A stretch of DNA of 64,000 nucleotides from the NCBI GenBank assembly GCA_016208495.1, contig JACQXX010000088.1:1-64000 (forward strand), in the 5' to 3' direction. Source of the DNA: Acidobacteriota bacterium (GTDB taxonomy: Bacteria; Acidobacteriota; Blastocatellia; Chloracidobacteriales; Chloracidobacteriaceae). The notes under the pieces were generated by a model. That model did not search any database. It had not been told where the DNA came from and saw only the letters and a list, made by a program, of their open reading frames with translations. Position numbers and translations under genes: made by a program. This document shows positions 53,869-63,012 of the stretch, in pieces. How positions within the stretch are numbered: the first letter of the stretch is position 1; every line of letters starts with the position of its first letter.

Positions 53869-54918
53869 ATGGGGAGTTCAACAATTGTGAAACACACTGA
53901 ATGCTGGAAAATCAATCCAGAGGATCCAGAACCCGAGTTGCTGGCAGCGGCTGGTCAGGCACTACGGGATGGGAAATTGGTCGCTTTCCCAACTGAGACG
54001 GTCTATGGGCTGGGGGCGAATGCTCTTGATCGTCAAGCAGTTGCCGGTATTTTTGAAGCCAAAGGTCGCCCGGCAACCAATCCGTTGATTGTTCATTTAG
54101 CTGAGGTTGAACAGGTTCACACAGTTGCTGGCGAATGGTCAACTGTTGCAGCTCAACTTGCCGCCAGATTTTGGCCGGGACCACTCACGTTGATTGTCCC
54201 CAAATTGGAAGTTGTCCCTGATCTGGTAACGGCTGGAGGGCCAACCGTCGGCGTTCGGATTCCCGCCCATCCAGTCGCACGGGCATTGATTGCGGCTGCC
54301 CAGGTGCCAGTTGCCGCGCCCAGTGCGAACCGGTTTACCCAGGTTTCGCCAACCACGGCCCGGCACGTCCTCAAAGGACTTTCCGGGCGCATTGATCTGG
54401 TGCTTGATGGTGGGCCCACCCACGTTGGTATTGAATCAACCGTGCTGGATGTCAGTGTGTCGCCGCCAGTACTCTGGCGCTCGGGGATGATTTCACAAGT
54501 TGAATTGGAGCAACATATTGGCCCGATTGTGCTTCCTTACCAGCAACACACAACCGCGAACGTGTTGCCATCACCTGGACAACACCGAAAACACTACGCT
54601 CCAAAAGCTGATGTTCATCTGGTTCCATATGCCGACCGGGTTGCCTTGCGGCATACCCTGGAGCGTCTTTTGCCCGACTCACCTCATGGTGTTCCCTCAA
54701 TTGGGTACATCGCTTTTGAACCAGCGCCGCTGGAGCATCCCGCCATGATGGTCAAAGTGATGCCAGCCAGACCCAGATCCTTTGCGCGAGAGTTATATGC
54801 CGTGTTTCACGCTATGGAAGATGCCGGAGTCGCCCACCTCATCATTGAAGATGTTCCGCCTGAATCAACCTGGAATGGCGTCCGCGACCGATTGCACCGC
54901 GCCGCCGTCCATTCATAA
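53869..54918 (+). CDS. L-threonylcarbamoyladenylate synthase (Sua5)
   Basis: This 349-residue protein makes TC-AMP for the t6A37 tRNA modification. The YrdC domain has GKLVAFPTETVYGLGANA, KGRPATNPLIVHL and AAPSANRFTQVSPTTARHV; the C-terminal Sua5 domain (about 230-349) with SPGQHRKHYAPKA follows. Length fits Sua5 rather than the short TsaC. ATG 53869 is used; GTG 53887 is an alternative with GGGGAG upstream. The next gene starts inside its 3' end. Confidence 0.95.
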   Translation: MGSSTIVKHTECWKINPEDPEPELLAAAGQALRDGKLVAFPTETVYGLGANALDRQAVAGIFEAKGRPATNPLIVHLAEVEQVHTVAGEWSTVAAQLAARFWPGPLTLIVPKLEVVPDLVTAGGPTVGVRIPAHPVARALIAAAQVPVAAPSANRFTQVSPTTARHVLKGLSGRIDLVLDGGPTHVGIESTVLDVSVSPPVLWRSGMISQVELEQHIGPIVLPYQQHTTANVLPSPGQHRKHYAPKADVHLVPYADRVALRHTLERLLPDSPHGVPSIGYIAFEPAPLEHPAMMVKVMPARPRSFARELYAVFHAMEDAGVAHLIIEDVPPESTWNGVRDRLHRAAVHS

Positions 54919-57900
54919 AGGCAGGATTTCGAATCTCCTGGTTTGGGTCGCGCCGTTGATTGCAATGATGGTGTGGGTTCACTTTTCAGTGCCGGGAAGC
55001 CTGGCTGCCCAAACACCAAAATCTGAATTACGAACCCAGAAATCTGAGCAAAAATACCCGGTAACCTCTTCTGAATACTGGTTTTCATTGAAAAATACGT
55101 CCGAGCGGTTGCGTGCTCCCGATGCACCCGACGAAGCCGAACGGTTTTATCTGAAAAAGCGAGTTCCTTCCGGTACCGTCTTTCCAGTTGAAAAGTTGAT
55201 GGCTGGAAAACGCCAGATCGTGTCGTTGCCTCTATTTTCCAGTCGCCTGGGGCGGGTGTTGTCACCGCGTGGCGATCATTTCACGCTCAAGGCGCAGGCT
55301 GGAATTTCCGGTTGGGAGCCGCTTGGACCAGGGAACATCGGAGGCCGCACCCGAGTGCTGGTGATTGATCCGGCTGAAGCTCAAACGCTCTATGCTGGTG
55401 CAACGTCCGGAGGCATCTGGAAAACCACCAACGGCGGTCAATCGTGGCAACCACTTGGGGATTTTCTGGCCAGTCTGGCGGTCAACGCACTGGCTCTGGA
55501 TGCGAAGTCATCGCCAGCGGGACGTGTGCTCTATGCCGGAACTGGGGAAGGATATTTAAACTTTGCCGCCCGGCGCGGCGCCGGAATCTTCAAAAGTACC
55601 GACAGCGGTCAAAGCTGGCATCAATTACCGGCCACGACGACCCCGGAATTTGCCTACGTCAACGATATTGTCCTGAGTCCAACCGATAGCCGGGTGCTCT
55701 ATGTTTCCACTCGAACTGGTGTCTGGAAAAGCCTGGATACTGGTGAAACCTGGCAATCAATCTTGAAAACAGATGGTTCCGGCGGCCCAACTTCGACGAT
55801 TGTTGAGACCCGGCAGGACACCGGCGCGCTCGATCTGGTGATTGAAGCTGATGAAACGACCCGGCAGGACATCCTTCTGGTGAGTTCTGGGAGTTTTCGC
55901 CCGGACGGTATCTATCGCTCAATTGACAGCGGGGCGACCTGGTCGCGAGTTTTAACGGCCTCCAATCTTGGTCGAGTTTCGATGGCCATTGCTCCGAGCA
56001 ATTCGTCTGTGATTTATGCCCTGGCGTCACGGGTTTCCGGGCTTTTGCAGAATGTGTACCGCAGCACTGACCACGGTGCGACCTGGGAAGCCCGCATCGA
56101 AGGCACCTTTGACCCTGATCGCCTGGAATGGTTGCTGCTGACCAACACGCTTTTTGCCAGTTACCGGGGATGTGCTGGATTGCCAGGAGAATTTTTAAAT
56201 CAAGGCTGGCACGACAACACGATTGCCGTTTCCCCAACGGATTCCAACACCATTTTTGTTGGTGGGATTGACCTGTTTCGATCCGATGATGGTGGTCGCA
56301 GTTTCGGATTGATCAGTTACTGGTGGCTGCCGCGAACGTCGCCAAATTTTGTGCATGCCGACCAGCACGCCTTTGTTTTTGATCCTGGATGGAATGGTGG
56401 TTCAAACCAGACGCTCTATGTTGGGAATGACGGCGGTGTGTTTCGGACGACCAATGCGCTGGCCGCCGTGGCGTCAGGGGCCAATCGGGGATTGTGCTAT
56501 TACGACCCAAGCATTCCACCCGCAATAGCCTGGACTTCGCTCAATTCGAACTACGCCGTGACTCAGTTTTATCACGGAGCGGTTTATCCAGATGCCAGAG
56601 GGTTGATCGGAGGGGCACAGGATAACGGGGTACTCGTCGGCGCCCTCTATGAACCTGAAAACTGGCGCGAGATCATTCGCGGAGATGGCGGTTTTTGTGC
56701 CGTGGATCCAACCACATCTGGTGACACAACCGTGCTCTATGCTTCAAATATTGGTCTTTCGCTCGATAAATCCACCGATAACGGCGCGAGTTTTACCAGG
56801 GTGACGCGTGGTATTCGCGATGATTTTGATTTTATTGCCACCTATGCGCTCGACCCGAGTACCCCGCGCATTTTGTGGACCGGAGGTCGTCGTCCCTGGC
56901 GAACGACCGACGGCGCTGAAAGCTGGTCAGATGCCAGGGGTTCAGATTTTGCCACGACACTGGTGTCGGCCATTGCGGTGGCGCCGTCAAACAGTGCTTC
57001 GGTGTATATGGGGCTGGGTGGCGGTCAGGTTTTTCATACCATCAACGGCCTGGATCAGAATCCACGCTGGACGGTTTCCGCCGGGCTTCCACAAGGGTGG
57101 TGTAACGGGCTGGCGGTTGACCCACAGGATCCAAATCGGGCATATGCCACCTTTTCAACCTTTGGAGTTGGTCATGTCTGGAAAACAGTTGATGGCGGCC
57201 AGACCTGGAAAAATATTGATGGCAGCCCAGGTCGAGCCATTCCAGATATTCCGGTCAACTGCATTGCGGTTCACCCGACATTGAGTGGGATGTTGTATGT
57301 CGGAACGGATCTTGGAGTGTTGGTGTCAACCGATGATGGTCAAACCTGGAGCCTGGAAAACACCGGGTTTGCCAATGCTCCGGTCGAGGTTTTGGTGTGG
57401 GAAACTACTTCGCCATCCGGGGAAGTCGCGTTGCCACCGGTGCTCTATGCTTTTACCTATGGACGCGGGGTGTTTCGGGCTGAAATCAATCTGGCGCCAC
57501 CAGTCGCACCGACCGCTTTACGTGTTGAATTTACGTCAGGCAGCCTGGAGCTTTCGTGGACTGACGCTTCAAGCGATGAAACGGCTTTTGTGGTCGAGCG
57601 GAGGATCGGGTCTGATTTGTTTCGACCACTGGCGAGTCTGCCACCTGACACCAGCCGGTTTCAGGATCAAAACCTTCAGGATGGAACCGCTTATGCCTAT
57701 CGGGTTCGGGCAAATAGTCCAGGAGGTCGGTCAGCCTATTCCAACATTGTGCAATTGACGACACCAGGGATTGCCTCGCCCACCGAATTTCGAGTGCTGC
57801 CAATTAGCGCAACTGAAGTGATGCTTGAGTGGCGAGACAACAGTGACAATGAATCAGGGTTTGTGGTCGAACGTCGTCTTGGGACAGCCAGTTACCAGCC

Positions 57901-59110
57901 GCTGGCGACACTTTCAGCCGGCACAACCCATTTTCGCGAAGTGTTGCCGGTGGCTGATGGCAATGTGACGTATCGGGTCAACGCGATTGGACCGGCGGGG
58001 GCTTCAAGATATTCCACGGAAAGTCGTCCAATCCCCATGGCGCCAGTTGGGTTGAAAGCCGGTGCGGTTTCATTTGCCCAGGTTGATTTGACCTGGGCGG
58101 ATACCAGTACCAACGAGGCTGGTTTTGTGGTGGAACGTCAGCGCGGAACAGAGAGTGCCTGGACGGTAATCACCCGGTTGCCAGAAAATTCAACCCGTTT
58201 CTCACATCGTCAGGTGTTGCCGGGAACCACGGTGAGGTATCGGGTCCGGGCCGTCAATCTGGCTTTTGCTTCAGAAAGTTCCAATGTAGTTCTGGTTGAT
58301 GTCCCAGCGGTTCCGGTGGTCCCGTTGCCGCCGACAACACTCACTGTGATTTCGGCCTCCAGGTCAGAGGTGCGTCTGGAATGGCAGGACGCCAGTTCCA
58401 ATGAAGACGGATTTGAGCTGGAACGTCGCCGGGCACGAGATACAAATTTTATCCGGATCGGCACCAGTCTGGCTGATCAACCGGTGTTTACCGACCAGGA
58501 TGTGGTTGCGGGAACTGACTATGTGTATCGGGTGCGGGCCGTCAATGGCGGAGGAACATCACCTTTTTCCAACGAAGCGACCGCAACCACACCCGGCGTA
58601 TCGCCTCCGGAAAGTCTGTCGGCCCAGGCGGCTTCGGCAACCAGGGTCAATCTGTCATGGGTTGACACCAGTTCGAATGAAACCGGTTTTGAACTCGAAC
58701 GGCGTGCAGAAACCGAGACCAGTTTTCAAAAAGTGGCGACCATTGGCGCCAATAGAACGCAATGGGTTGATGAAGAGGTGATGCCAAAAACGCTCTATCA
58801 GTATCGGGTACAGGCATTTACCACCGAGGAATCTTCAGAGTTTTCGGCGGAGGCAACTGTTCAGACACCCGTGGCACCTCCGCAGATCACTGCTATTGCG
58901 CCGAAGAAAGCCAAGCCGGGAAAACTGGTGACGATCAGCGGGAACAATTTTGAAAATGCTGTGGTCTTTTTTGGGCAACTTCGGGTAAGCTTAGCGACTG
59001 CTTCTACAACCCAGCTTCAATTCTTTGTTCCACAAACCCCACGCGGAGAGGTCATTCTCACTCTCACGACACCGGGTGGCACAGCACAAATAAACTTCAG
59101 GGTAAAATAG
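54875..59110 (+). CDS. Giant exported BNR/FN3/TIG protein
   Basis: About 1411 residues. A hydrophobic start (LLVWVAPLIAMMVWVHFSV...LAAQ) acts as the signal. The first half (about 115-880) contains BNR/sortilin-like propeller units with Asp-box-type repeats: TTNGGQSW, SLDTGETW, STDHGATWEAR, VDGGQTWKN and STDDGQTWS. Then follow five fibronectin type III-like domains (about 890-1330, units such as WTDASSDETAFVVERR and EFRVLPISATEVMLEWRD), and a C-terminal TIG/IPT domain (GKLVTISGNNFENAVVF). It is probably a surface or secreted binding protein. The start is uncertain: ATG 54875 lies inside Sua5 (44-nt overlap); an earlier frame start (54782) would not be a natural one. Confidence 0.85.
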   Translation: MASATDCTAPPSIHKGRISNLLVWVAPLIAMMVWVHFSVPGSLAAQTPKSELRTQKSEQKYPVTSSEYWFSLKNTSERLRAPDAPDEAERFYLKKRVPSGTVFPVEKLMAGKRQIVSLPLFSSRLGRVLSPRGDHFTLKAQAGISGWEPLGPGNIGGRTRVLVIDPAEAQTLYAGATSGGIWKTTNGGQSWQPLGDFLASLAVNALALDAKSSPAGRVLYAGTGEGYLNFAARRGAGIFKSTDSGQSWHQLPATTTPEFAYVNDIVLSPTDSRVLYVSTRTGVWKSLDTGETWQSILKTDGSGGPTSTIVETRQDTGALDLVIEADETTRQDILLVSSGSFRPDGIYRSIDSGATWSRVLTASNLGRVSMAIAPSNSSVIYALASRVSGLLQNVYRSTDHGATWEARIEGTFDPDRLEWLLLTNTLFASYRGCAGLPGEFLNQGWHDNTIAVSPTDSNTIFVGGIDLFRSDDGGRSFGLISYWWLPRTSPNFVHADQHAFVFDPGWNGGSNQTLYVGNDGGVFRTTNALAAVASGANRGLCYYDPSIPPAIAWTSLNSNYAVTQFYHGAVYPDARGLIGGAQDNGVLVGALYEPENWREIIRGDGGFCAVDPTTSGDTTVLYASNIGLSLDKSTDNGASFTRVTRGIRDDFDFIATYALDPSTPRILWTGGRRPWRTTDGAESWSDARGSDFATTLVSAIAVAPSNSASVYMGLGGGQVFHTINGLDQNPRWTVSAGLPQGWCNGLAVDPQDPNRAYATFSTFGVGHVWKTVDGGQTWKNIDGSPGRAIPDIPVNCIAVHPTLSGMLYVGTDLGVLVSTDDGQTWSLENTGFANAPVEVLVWETTSPSGEVALPPVLYAFTYGRGVFRAEINLAPPVAPTALRVEFTSGSLELSWTDASSDETAFVVERRIGSDLFRPLASLPPDTSRFQDQNLQDGTAYAYRVRANSPGGRSAYSNIVQLTTPGIASPTEFRVLPISATEVMLEWRDNSDNESGFVVERRLGTASYQPLATLSAGTTHFREVLPVADGNVTYRVNAIGPAGASRYSTESRPIPMAPVGLKAGAVSFAQVDLTWADTSTNEAGFVVERQRGTESAWTVITRLPENSTRFSHRQVLPGTTVRYRVRAVNLAFASESSNVVLVDVPAVPVVPLPPTTLTVISASRSEVRLEWQDASSNEDGFELERRRARDTNFIRIGTSLADQPVFTDQDVVAGTDYVYRVRAVNGGGTSPFSNEATATTPGVSPPESLSAQAASATRVNLSWVDTSSNETGFELERRAETETSFQKVATIGANRTQWVDEEVMPKTLYQYRVQAFTTEESSEFSAEATVQTPVAPPQITAIAPKKAKPGKLVTISGNNFENAVVFFGQLRVSLATASTTQLQFFVPQTPRGEVILTLTTPGGTAQINFRVK

Positions 59111-59311
59111 CAGTTCCAAAATTGGGCATTGAAGGAACTAGGCGCTCAGCGTATATTCCTTCAGCACAAATCAATCACTATTATCCAGCGTGTCAAAATT
59201 GAGTTCACTTTTGAGGAATGCGCAGTCAAGTCATTCTGGGACAGCTTTTTTCGTCAGCTTGACGGGCTGTGAGGAGCCACACACGCGCTACTGCAGGGGA
59301 TTTGGAAACTA

Positions 59312-60517
59312 ATGACTGTCGATCAACTGAAACCAGACACCATGCTCTCTGGCCGCTATCGGGTTGTCAAACGCATTGGCGGTGGCGGGATGGGGAATGT
59401 TTATCTCGTTCAGGATACGCGGCTCAATAACCGGCAACGGGCCCTCAAGGAAATGATTGGTTCGTTTGCGGACGATTCGAGCCGTCAGAAGGCAGTCCAG
59501 GATTTCCATCGCGAGGCAGAGCTGCTGGCCAGCCTGGAACATCCTTCGATTCCAACCATTTATGACTATTTTGATGCTGATGGGCGCTACTACCTGGTCA
59601 TGAAATTTGTCCCTGGTGGTGACCTGGAAGTCAAAATGCGCAAAAACGGTGGCAAGATCGAAGAACGCCAGGTGGTGGAATGGGCCGTCCAAATCTGTGA
59701 TGTCTTAAATTACATCCACAACCAGAATCCACCGATCATTTACCGTGATCTCAAACCAGCCAACCTCATGATTGATGACACCATGCAGCCAGATCGCATT
59801 GTCCTGGTTGACTTTGGAATTGCCCGGTTTGTGGCGCCAACCCAAAAAGGGGTCACCGCCATCGGGACGATGGGGTATGCGCCACCGGAATTGTTTGCTG
59901 GGAAAGTTGAACCCCGCTCGGATGTGTATTCGCTTGGGGCGACCATGTTTCACCTGTTGACCGGTGTGAATCCGCAGGACAACCCGCTTTTGATTTTTGA
60001 CTTCAATAAAAACCCGCGTCCCTGTGAATTAAACCCGGCGCTGACGCCTGAAATTGACAGTATTTTGTGCCGCTCCGTTGAACATAAAGCCTCAAAACGC
60101 TTTTCAGCGGCTGAAATGAAAGTTGCCCTTGAAGAACACTTAAAGTTTTTGGACAGCCCACGTCCAGCCAAGACCACCACCACGGCGCCGAATGCAACTC
60201 CACGGCTGGTGATGGTTGAACCGCCGATGAATGTTGCGTTCACACTGGAAAAAGAAACCCACTTGATCGGGCGCACCGATATGTATTCCGGGATTTTTCC
60301 AGAGATTGACCTCACGCCCTTTGAGAAAGAAACCAAAGTTTCGCGCCGCCATGCGACGATCTATCGCAAGGGTGATCAGTTTTATATTGAAGATTTGAAG
60401 AGTTCGAATGGGACGTATGTGGGAAATCTACGGCTGACGGCTCATCAACCCTATCTGCTTCAAAACGGCGACGAACTTCAGTTTGGCGGGACCAAACTGG
60501 TTTTTAAAACCCAATAA
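59312..60517 (+). CDS. Serine/threonine protein kinase with FHA domain
   Basis: This 401-residue Hanks-type kinase begins YRVVKRIGGGGMGNVYLVQD (glycine loop), with the lysine in ALKEM, catalytic loop YRDLKPANLM (Tyr in place of His of HRD, as in many bacterial members), DFGIARF and the APE-type motif YAPPELF. After about residue 285 it carries an FHA domain (LIGRTDMYSGI, VSRRHATIYRK, DLKSSNGTYV) that reads phospho-threonine. No membrane segment is seen, so it should be cytosolic. The FHA domain probably binds its own phosphorylated loop or a partner. Confidence 0.95.
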   Translation: MTVDQLKPDTMLSGRYRVVKRIGGGGMGNVYLVQDTRLNNRQRALKEMIGSFADDSSRQKAVQDFHREAELLASLEHPSIPTIYDYFDADGRYYLVMKFVPGGDLEVKMRKNGGKIEERQVVEWAVQICDVLNYIHNQNPPIIYRDLKPANLMIDDTMQPDRIVLVDFGIARFVAPTQKGVTAIGTMGYAPPELFAGKVEPRSDVYSLGATMFHLLTGVNPQDNPLLIFDFNKNPRPCELNPALTPEIDSILCRSVEHKASKRFSAAEMKVALEEHLKFLDSPRPAKTTTTAPNATPRLVMVEPPMNVAFTLEKETHLIGRTDMYSGIFPEIDLTPFEKETKVSRRHATIYRKGDQFYIEDLKSSNGTYVGNLRLTAHQPYLLQNGDELQFGGTKLVFKTQ

Positions 60518-60599
60518 CTGACAGGGTGACCAGGTGATTTTTTTCACCCTTCACCCTTCATCCCTCATCCCTTGAAAGAACCCTGAACTCTGGTTCTTT

Positions 60600-61274
60600 T
60601 TACGAATATCCGGTGAGGGACGGCAACCGCCCGGTTGACGATTTCAGAATTTCCATCCGCCCACGCTCCACTTCAGCCATAAACATTTGAATTTTCATCC
60701 GGTCCTTGCGACCGGGTGTGGCTGAGTCTTCGACTCCGGAAGACACATCCACGCCATAGGGTTTGACCGTCCGGAGGGCGGCTGCGACGTTTTCAGGTGT
60801 CAGACCGCCAGACAGGATGATGCGAGCATATTGTTTGGCGGCGGCGGCAATGCGCCAGTCAAAGAGCTTACCGATGGTGTTGTCTTCAGAATAGCCTTCA
60901 AGCAAGACCGCGCTGACCGGAAAGCGACGAATGTCTGAAAAATCGAAGCTTTCACTCACCCGCATGGTCTTAATGAGTCGCCACTGGCTGAACTGCTGGC
61001 AGTAGCCAGGGCTTTCGTTGCCATGAAGCTGCAGAATGCTGACCTTGGCGGTTTGGGCAATGGTGGTCACGGCTTCAAGGTTGAATTCGTTGTGAAAAAC
61101 CCCGACGAGGGGAACAAAAGGTGGGAGCTTTTCAACGATTTCGCGGGCCGAGGAGGGAGCGATATACGAGGGACTCTTGTGGTTGAAAATAAATCCAAGC
61201 GCATCCGCACCGTAATCAAGCGCCAGCGCGGCATCCTGATATGACGTAATTCCGCAGATTTTCACCTTGACCAT
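60600..61274 (-). CDS. trpF: Phosphoribosylanthranilate isomerase
   Basis: This 224-residue TIM barrel has VKVKICGITSYQDA, ADALGFIFNHKSPSYI, LQLHGNESPGYC and LSGGLTPENVAAAL...GVDVSSGVED, all signature blocks of TrpF. It converts N-(5-phosphoribosyl)anthranilate to CdRP in tryptophan synthesis. ATG 61274 is chosen over 61313 because the N-terminal strand starts there. No other trp gene is nearby, so it appears detached from the trp operon. It lies downstream of the BMC gene pair on the same strand. Confidence 0.96.
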   Translation of the reverse strand: MVKVKICGITSYQDAALALDYGADALGFIFNHKSPSYIAPSSAREIVEKLPPFVPLVGVFHNEFNLEAVTTIAQTAKVSILQLHGNESPGYCQQFSQWRLIKTMRVSESFDFSDIRRFPVSAVLLEGYSEDNTIGKLFDWRIAAAAKQYARIILSGGLTPENVAAALRTVKPYGVDVSSGVEDSATPGRKDRMKIQMFMAEVERGRMEILKSSTGRLPSLTGYS

Positions 61275-61476
61275 AGGGCCTCCGGTTGGTCGGCAGGGAG
61301 TCGAACCCGACACTGCCAGGTACAGGCATAATGGCGAGTCGCTGAAACGAATGGGTTATTCAACCAGAAAGGAACCGGCGTCAAATTCACCATCTGGAGT
61401 TGCCGTCGGCAATTTGGGTTCCCTCTGGCTGGTTGACTACTCGCTACTCACTACTCACTACTCGCTCTTCAACTGG

Positions 61477-61770
61477 CTATTTCCGCTTTGGACGGCTGTC
61501 GTGTGTGACCGGCAGTGTCTCGTTGACGCTTGAATGTGGGCGTGGAATCACATGCACGCTGATGAGTTCGCCGACCCGGCGGGCGGCTGCCGCGCCAGCA
61601 TCAGTGGCGGCTTTGACAGCGGCCACATCGCCACGAACAATGGCGGTGACAAATCCGGCACTGATTTTTTCATATCCGATCAAGGTCACGTTGGCAGCTT
61701 TGACCATTGCGTCTGATGCTTCAATGACTGCCACCAGACCCTTCGTTTCGACCATTCCAAGTGCTTCCAT
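61477..61770 (-). CDS. Bacterial microcompartment shell protein (BMC-H)
   Basis: This 97-residue protein is a single BMC-H domain: [22 protein letters not shown], then [20 protein letters not shown] and the pore/edge block [23 protein letters not shown], with [10 protein letters not shown] at the end. It forms hexamers that tile shells around metabolic cores (PduA/EutM type). Only one shell gene is present here: no BMC-P pentamer, BMC-T trimer or other enzymes, so the locus is a fragment or a satellite. The class II aldolase gene precedes it on the same strand (142 nt). Confidence 0.95.
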   Translation of the reverse strand: MEALGMVETKGLVAVIEASDAMVKAANVTLIGYEKISAGFVTAIVRGDVAAVKAATDAGAAAARRVGELISVHVIPRPHSSVNETLPVTHDSRPKRK

Positions 61771-61912
61771 AGGTATTTTGGATTCCTCGCTACTCTAAGA
61801 TTCTCAAGAGAAAAAAAGTCGCTGGTACTGCCAAAAAAGCAATCCAGTTTGAAAAAAGATGTGTGTGATTGCACGCGGTTTGAGAAATGGAGTTGAACAA
61901 CTACAGAAAAAG

Positions 61913-62782
61913 TCACCGCGCTGTTTGATACAACCTTTGTTGTTCGAATGCAAGTCTTGTCGCGCGATCAATCAAATCAATTAATTCGCGGCGTGTCAAA
62001 GTAATTGGTTCATTGAGCTTTTCGTCTGACAGGCCAGGCGTCGCCGGTGAGGGCCGCGAGGTAGTTTCTGATGACTCACAGTGAAACCCGGGCAACTCCG
62101 CCGAATACGAGCACGACTGGCAGCGCATTTCCGGCGGCATAAACCCGCCTTTTTCCCGAACTTCAATCAGTTTGGCAATCATTGGTGGCGTGAGTGGGCG
62201 GCCTCCGCCAAGCAAATGAGCCACCAGGCTGATGCGCGCAAAATGCTCAAGCGTTTCCATTCGGTTAAACGCCGTTTCCAAATCCGGTCCATAGGCGACG
62301 GCGCCGTGATTGGCCATCAGCAAGGCATCGTGTTTGTGGCACAGTCGGCGGAGGGCATCCGGGAGTTCTTTGGTTGATGGCGTTCCATATTCGGCCAGCG
62401 GAATACAGCCCAGAGTCAGCACCACTTCTGAGACCAGAGCCTGATCAAGCGGTAGTCCGGTGGCGGCAAAACCGGTTCCCACCGGAGGATGAGCATGAAC
62501 CACGGCATACACATCAGGTCGTTCTTCATAAATCGCAATGTGCATAGCCAGTTCGGACGAAGCCCTGAGCCGACCTTCGACATGTTCGCCTTTGAGCGTT
62601 GTTTTGACGATCATGTCCGGCGTTAAAAGCCCTTTATTTTTACCTGATGGGGTAACGAGCAAAAATCCATCAGGCGTGCGAACGCTGACGTTGCCATCTC
62701 CGGCAACAATATAACTGCGTTCATAAAGTCGTTGCCCAACTTCAACAATCTGGGCGCACAGTTGCTGGTGTGTAGTGTCCAT
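61913..62782 (-). CDS. Class II aldolase with probable encapsulation peptide
   Basis: This 289-residue protein has an N-terminal class II aldolase/fuculose-phosphate aldolase fold: AGDGNVSVRT, RASSELAMH, VVHAHPPVGTGFA (zinc ligands His96 and His98) and ANHGAVAYG (His159). After a small Cys pair (Cys221-x-x-Cys224 in RCQSCSYS), a Pro/Ser-rich linker (about 237-260) joins a C-terminal amphipathic helix (TLTRRELIDLIDRATRLA, from residue 261), the layout of an encapsulation peptide that loads enzymes into microcompartments. The neighbouring BMC-H gene supports this. It would cleave a deoxy-sugar phosphate to lactaldehyde-type products by analogy with fucose/rhamnose microcompartments. Confidence 0.9.
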   Translation of the reverse strand: MDTTHQQLCAQIVEVGQRLYERSYIVAGDGNVSVRTPDGFLLVTPSGKNKGLLTPDMIVKTTLKGEHVEGRLRASSELAMHIAIYEERPDVYAVVHAHPPVGTGFAATGLPLDQALVSEVVLTLGCIPLAEYGTPSTKELPDALRRLCHKHDALLMANHGAVAYGPDLETAFNRMETLEHFARISLVAHLLGGGRPLTPPMIAKLIEVREKGGFMPPEMRCQSCSYSAELPGFHCESSETTSRPSPATPGLSDEKLNEPITLTRRELIDLIDRATRLAFEQQRLYQTAR

Positions 62783-63012
62783 TCGAATTGAGATCAGGGT
62801 TGATTACTGAAAGCTGGGTATGCAGGGGCTTCGGGATTGGTCTCAGGAGGGAAGTCTCTGCACGTCCCCATATTATACAGGCATCCGAAGGCTGGCAAGG
62901 AATCCATTCATCTGGCATTGTGCCTGATGGCGCTGGCATTTGCCATTTCCAGCAAAGATCAGTACAAGAAGGACACACCAGTTCTTCATCTTGAGACACG
63001 CTCCATTTTTCC
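62783..63012. other. Divergent spacer between aldolase and GGT genes
   Basis: About 230 bp between two divergent starts; it must contain both promoters, but no strong -35/-10 pair or palindrome stands out. Short open frames here overlap each other and are not supported. Confidence 0.4.
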
